The notes under the pieces: generated by a model
Told to the model about the DNA's origin: nothing
Seen by the model: the letters and a program-made list of their open reading frames with translations, nothing else
The model's database searches: none
Part shown: positions 8,371 to 10,629 of the stretch, piece after piece
Numbering within the stretch: position 1 is the stretch's first letter
Layout: each line of letters opens with the position of its first letter
Origin: Thalassospiraceae bacterium
GTDB taxonomy: Bacteria > Pseudomonadota > Alphaproteobacteria > Rhodospirillales > Magnetovibrionaceae
Direction: 5' to 3'
Length of the DNA: 10,629 nt
Assembly: GCA_030637205.1 (NCBI GenBank)
Contig: DAOVVL010000035.1
Location: 1-10,629 of the forward strand
Program-made: the position numbers and the translations under genes

Positions 8371-8706
8371 GTGGGATTATTTTCAAAAACGATGAAATCA
8401 ATTTTTCTCGATGACCGGGCCAAACGTGCCGGAGTGCACCGGGTATATGCCGAGGCCATGACCGAACAGCAAAAGATGATTTCCGCACGCGACAATGAAA
8501 TTGAAAGACTGCGCGAACAAGTCGGCGAAATTGCCTCCAATGAACGCCAGGAACTGATCCAGAACGCCCAGAAAGTTCGCCTAGACAAGGCCAAAATGCT
8601 CGACGACCTGCCCGAAGCTGACAGGCAAAAACTGCGCGCCATCGCCACGAAGGCGATGCTTGGCGAAGGCGGCGATGAGGGCGGCAGTTCAGGCGGAAAG
8701 CCTTAA
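8371..8706 (+). CDS. Small coiled-coil protein of unknown function
   Basis: I do not recognise a family. From the GTG start the product has 111 residues and no signal peptide or membrane segment. The N-terminus (GLFSKTMKSIFLDDRAKRAG) is basic and semi-hydrophobic. Residues 30-70 are rich in Glu, Arg and Gln with heptad-spaced hydrophobics I37, I44, L47, V51 and I54, suggesting a coiled coil. A short helix-like segment with PEADRQKLRAIATKAM follows at 81-96, then a Gly/Ser-rich tail from 98 to the end. The charged composition and codon use look like real coding sequence. Alternative starts are ATG at 8311 (20 extra residues that do not look protein-like) or ATG at 8392. It is divergent from gckA and lies 155 bp upstream of cheZ in the same direction. 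A chemotaxis or motility role would be guilt by association only. Confidence 0.7.
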   Translation: MGLFSKTMKSIFLDDRAKRAGVHRVYAEAMTEQQKMISARDNEIERLREQVGEIASNERQELIQNAQKVRLDKAKMLDDLPEADRQKLRAIATKAMLGEGGDEGGSSGGKP

Positions 8707-8738
8707 GCCCCCTTCTGTTCACGCAATTGTGGGGCGAT

Positions 8739-8764
8739 GCTTGAAAAAAAAGGTTTTTTTAAGC
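8739..8764 (+). repeat. A-tract/T-tract hairpin downstream of the coiled-coil gene
   Basis: GCTT at 8739-8742 pairs with AAGC at 8761-8764, and a run of seven A (8744-8750) pairs with seven T (8754-8760). G8743 is bulged and the loop is AGG. The stem is long but nearly all A-T. No T-run follows it on the plus strand, so it is a poor intrinsic terminator. It may instead be a curved or UP-element-like sequence for the promoter about 40 bp downstream. Confidence 0.5.
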
Positions 8765-8793
8765 TCAAAGGGTCAATATCCTATATGTAGCAA

Positions 8794-8814
8794 CGGATTG
8801 TATAAAATAATCCG
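8794..8814 (+). promoter_or_regulatory. Candidate -10 region of cheZ inside a perfect inverted repeat
   Basis: CGGATT (8794-8799) and its perfect inverted copy AATCCG (8809-8814) flank 9 bp containing TATAAAAT (8801-8808), a good -10 element. No convincing -35 box lies 16-18 bp upstream, but A/T tracts do. Arms of 6 bp around a -10 are the layout of an operator for a dimeric repressor, although they could arise by chance. No regulator is encoded in the window to test the idea. Confidence 0.35.
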
Positions 8815-8823
8815 CAGAACTCT

Positions 8824-8844
8824 GGGCTTTTTGAAAAAAAGCCT
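8824..8844 (+). repeat. Hairpin in the cheZ leader just before the ribosome-binding site
   Basis: GGC plus five T (8825-8832) pairs with five A plus GCC (8836-8843), with a loop of GAA and a possible extra G-U pair at the base (8824 with 8844). It ends only 5 bp before the GGGGA ribosome-binding site (8849-8853) of cheZ. It shares the 10-mer TTGAAAAAAA with the upstream hairpin (8741-8750 and 8831-8840). Confidence 0.45.
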
Positions 8845-8861
8845 GCTCGGGGACGAGAAAA

Positions 8862-9404
8862 ATGAACGGCCCTGAAAATCAAGTTGATGCCGAGGCCCTT
8901 AAAGGTGAGCTGATGGGCCTGCTCAAGTACATCCATCGGGTGCGCGATGAGATCGCCAATATTTCGCGCCCTGCGGACGAGGAACACCAGTTTGTGACCA
9001 TGTCCGACCAGATAGATGCGGTGGTCAAAGCTACAGACGAAGCCTCAAATACCATCATGGCCTGTGCGGAAGTTAACGAAGAACTGGTTGAAAAGTTGCG
9101 CAAAGGCATCACCGATCCGAAATTGGTAACGCTAATCGATCAGTTATCGGAAAACGATATCAACATCATCCAGGCCTGCAGTTTTCAGGATTTGACCGGC
9201 CAACGGCTCAACAAGGTCGCACGCTCGCTGACTTATGTTGAAGACCGTGTGAATGCGCTGACCGAAGTATGGGGTCGCGAAGAACTGGAAAAAGTTGAAG
9301 TCATTGGCGAACAAAAGACCGATGATGAAAAACTGCTTCACGGTCCTGCCCTTCCCAGCGACACATCCATCAGCCAGGACGAAATCGACGCCCTTTTTGA
9401 CTGA
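8862..9404 (+). CDS. cheZ: Chemotaxis protein phosphatase CheZ
   Basis: CheZ speeds dephosphorylation of the response regulator CheY-P and so resets flagellar motor signalling in the cytoplasm. The diagnostic motif SFQDLTGQ is at residues 107-114; its Asp110 and Gln114 correspond to the catalytic Asp143 and Gln147 of E. coli CheZ. The sequence around it (about 45-135) is charged and helical, consistent with the long hairpin that forms the CheZ four-helix bundle dimer. A flexible acidic linker follows (about 145-167), then the C-terminal peptide ISQDEIDALFD (170-180), in the place of the CheY-binding tail. At 180 residues it is shorter than the 214 of E. coli. The ATG at 8862 has GGGGA 8 bp upstream. 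No other che or fli gene is in view, so it is outside any main chemotaxis cluster within this window. Confidence 0.93.
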   Translation: MNGPENQVDAEALKGELMGLLKYIHRVRDEIANISRPADEEHQFVTMSDQIDAVVKATDEASNTIMACAEVNEELVEKLRKGITDPKLVTLIDQLSENDINIIQACSFQDLTGQRLNKVARSLTYVEDRVNALTEVWGREELEKVEVIGEQKTDDEKLLHGPALPSDTSISQDEIDALFD

Positions 9405-9445
9405 GTGCGCCCGGTCATTATAGTCCCATCCCTGTATTGCCCATT

Positions 9446-9472
9446 TTGTCTTTTAGCAAGCTGTGATATAGG
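9446..9472 (+). promoter_or_regulatory. Possible promoter of the cyclophilin gene
   Basis: An extended -10 style element TGATATAGG (9464-9472) sits about 45 bp before the ATG, with TTGTCT at 9446-9451 as a possible -35. The spacer to TATAGG is only 15 bp, shorter than optimal, so the extended -10 would have to compensate. Confidence 0.3.
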
Positions 9473-9505
9473 CTTTTCTTTACGCATGAAGACGCCCTGT
9501 TAAAT

Positions 9506-9510
9506 GAGGA
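9506..9510 (+). promoter_or_regulatory. Ribosome-binding site deciding the cyclophilin start
   Basis: GAGGA lies 5 bp before the ATG at 9516. An in-frame ATG at 9504 overlaps this site and would have no ribosome-binding site of its own, so the start at 9516, which also gives a cleaner signal peptide, is preferred. Confidence 0.65.
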
Positions 9511-9515
9511 ACCCC

Positions 9516-10076
9516 ATGAACAAATTAATCGCCGCCTTTCTTGTAATTGCACTTGGAGCATTCGTTATGGCCGAAGACGCCACCGCCGCAGAAATTAAAG
9601 ACCCTGAAAACACCCTGTTTCTCGATTTGAAAGATGGCCGGGTCATTATTGAAATGCTGCCGGACGTGGCGCCCAAACATGTGGCCCGCATCAAGGAGCT
9701 GGCGCGCGATGGATTTTACGACGGCCTGACCTTTCACCGCGTCATCGAAGACTTCATGGCGCAAACCGGTGACCCCGAAGGCAACGGCACCGGCGGTTCG
9801 GGGCAAAACCTGCCGGCTGAATTTTCAGATGTCAGATTCGAAGAAGGCACCTTAGGCATGGCGCGTTCACAAGATATCAACAGTGGCGATTCACAGTTTT
9901 TCATCATGCTGGGCAAAGCCCCGCACCTGGATGGCAGCTATACCGTATGGGGGCGCGTGATCGAAGGCATGAACTGGGTTCACCAGATCAAGAAGGGCAG
10001 CCGCCTGCGCAATGGTGAAATTGAGGGCGACCCCGATGTGATCTTGCGTATGCGGGTGGCAGTTGACGCTGAATAG
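9516..10076 (+). CDS. Exported cyclophilin-type peptidyl-prolyl cis-trans isomerase
   Basis: It interconverts cis and trans Xaa-Pro bonds, probably assisting protein folding in the periplasm. The product from ATG 9516 has 186 residues. An N-terminal signal sequence is visible: MNK, a hydrophobic core to about residue 18, then possible cleavage after VMA (19) or ATAA (25). The cyclophilin domain covers about 33-183: FHRVIEDFMAQTGDP at 73-87 with catalytic Arg75 and Gln83, GTGGSG at 91-96, GMARSQD at 114-120, SQFFI at 126-130, and HLDGSYTVWGRV at 137-148. His137 occupies the position of human CypA Trp121, a determinant of cyclosporin binding. It lies 111 bp after cheZ with a possible promoter of its own, and converges on the MFS gene with an 11-bp gap. 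The family is certain; export is likely. Confidence 0.94.
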   Translation: MNKLIAAFLVIALGAFVMAEDATAAEIKDPENTLFLDLKDGRVIIEMLPDVAPKHVARIKELARDGFYDGLTFHRVIEDFMAQTGDPEGNGTGGSGQNLPAEFSDVRFEEGTLGMARSQDINSGDSQFFIMLGKAPHLDGSYTVWGRVIEGMNWVHQIKKGSRLRNGEIEGDPDVILRMRVAVDAE

Positions 10077-10087
10077 CTGAACGGCTT

Positions 10088-10629
10088 TCAGGCTGCGGTT
10101 TCGGCGGCGCCTTGGGCACCCCCCACGTTTAATGCATCAATGCGCACTTCGTTGCCCGGCTCAGGGTTGCGCGGGATCAACAACGACAACAACAGCGATA
10201 CCGCCGCCATCCCGGCACCCGCCAAAAAGACAAACGCGGTCGATTCAATCCAGATGCGGCCGAACAACACAGGGATCACAATGGCCGCAATGTGATTGAT
10301 GGTAAAACTAACGCCACTGGTTGACGCAATATCGGCGGGATCGGCTATTTTTTGCAGGTACGTTTTAAGCGCAAATGACATGGCAAAAAACAGGTGGTCC
10401 AGCAAATACAGCCCCACGGCAATCCATGCGGTATCAACAAACGCATAGGCCAAAAACACGACAATCAGGCCGCCATATTCGATGATCAGCACGCGGCGTT
10501 CACCAAGCCTGGCAATCAGGCGCCCGACCTTTGGTGAAATCCAGATCGCCATGGCGCTGGTCGCGAGAAACATCAGGCTCATTTCGCCGGCCGTAAACTT
10601 GAATTTCTCAACCATCAAGAAACCGGCAA
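10088..10629 (-). CDS. MFS transporter, C-terminal part only (cut by window edge)
   Basis: This is a major facilitator superfamily inner-membrane carrier, of which about 179 residues are visible. The frame stays open from 10618 to the window edge (reading AGFL before MVEKF), so the gene continues to the right and the apparent TTG/ATG starts near 10615-10618 are internal. Visible features are a helix followed by the MFS loop motif GRLIARLGERRVL, then about four more hydrophobic segments, matching helices 8-12 of a twelve-helix protein. The hydrophilic tail after IPRNPEPGNE ends in an Ala/Gly-rich stretch. The substrate cannot be inferred from this half. It is convergent with the cyclophilin gene, 11 bp apart. 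Confidence 0.88.
   Translation of the reverse strand, partial: AGFLMVEKFKFTAGEMSLMFLATSAMAIWISPKVGRLIARLGERRVLIIEYGGLIVVFLAYAFVDTAWIAVGLYLLDHLFFAMSFALKTYLQKIADPADIASTSGVSFTINHIAAIVIPVLFGRIWIESTAFVFLAGAGMAAVSLLLSLLIPRNPEPGNEVRIDALNVGGAQGAAETAA

Noticed and set aside
8240..8722. N-terminal extension of the glycerate kinase frame
   Set aside because: It has no family similarity, is rich in Arg, Ser and Trp like a shadow frame, and lies antisense to a better-supported coding region with its own ribosome-binding site.
10077..10091. Bidirectional terminator between the cyclophilin and MFS genes
   Set aside because: The stem is only 5 bp (CTGAA/TTCAG), is not GC-rich and has no T-run on either side.

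Overview
The window looks like an ordinary chromosomal stretch of an alphaproteobacterium, possibly near Rhodospirillales. The reasons are the by-eye GC content in the mid-50s percent, an alphaproteobacterial-type CheZ, and the protein style throughout. The lineage is an inference from style, not a database result. Genes are densely packed, mostly with gaps of 7 to 155 bp. I see no mobile element, CRISPR array, tRNA, rRNA or phage gene.

Layout. (1) 1-1701 (minus): an M3-family oligoendopeptidase (PepF type), cut by the left window edge. (2) 1780-3576 (plus): a long-chain acyl-CoA synthetase, divergent from the peptidase across a 78-bp region that holds a good promoter for the peptidase. (3) 3584-8239 (minus): four co-directional genes in transcription order: glycerate 2-kinase, pyruvate kinase, an AEC-family permease and a DMT/EamA-family permease. 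Gaps between them are 101, 30 and 25 bp. (4) 8371-8706 (plus): a small coiled-coil protein of unknown function, divergent from the glycerate kinase. (5) 8862-9404 (plus): the chemotaxis phosphatase CheZ, preceded by an unusual A/T-tract-rich leader. (6) 9516-10076 (plus): an exported cyclophilin-type prolyl isomerase. (7) 10088-10629 (minus): the C-terminal half of an MFS transporter, cut by the right window edge.

How the genes fit together. Glycerate 2-kinase makes 2-phosphoglycerate, which enolase (not in the window) turns into phosphoenolpyruvate, and pyruvate kinase converts that to pyruvate. The first two genes of the minus-strand block are therefore nearly consecutive steps from glycerate to pyruvate. 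The two following permeases could carry an organic acid and another small metabolite, but their substrates cannot be read from sequence. CheZ dephosphorylates CheY-P; no other chemotaxis gene is present here.

I found no convincing new multi-gene system. The items most worth a second look are the CheZ C-terminal peptide that resembles the FliM CheY-binding peptide, the structured leader and inverted repeat ahead of cheZ, the uncharacterised coiled-coil protein beside it, and the potassium-independence signature in the pyruvate kinase.
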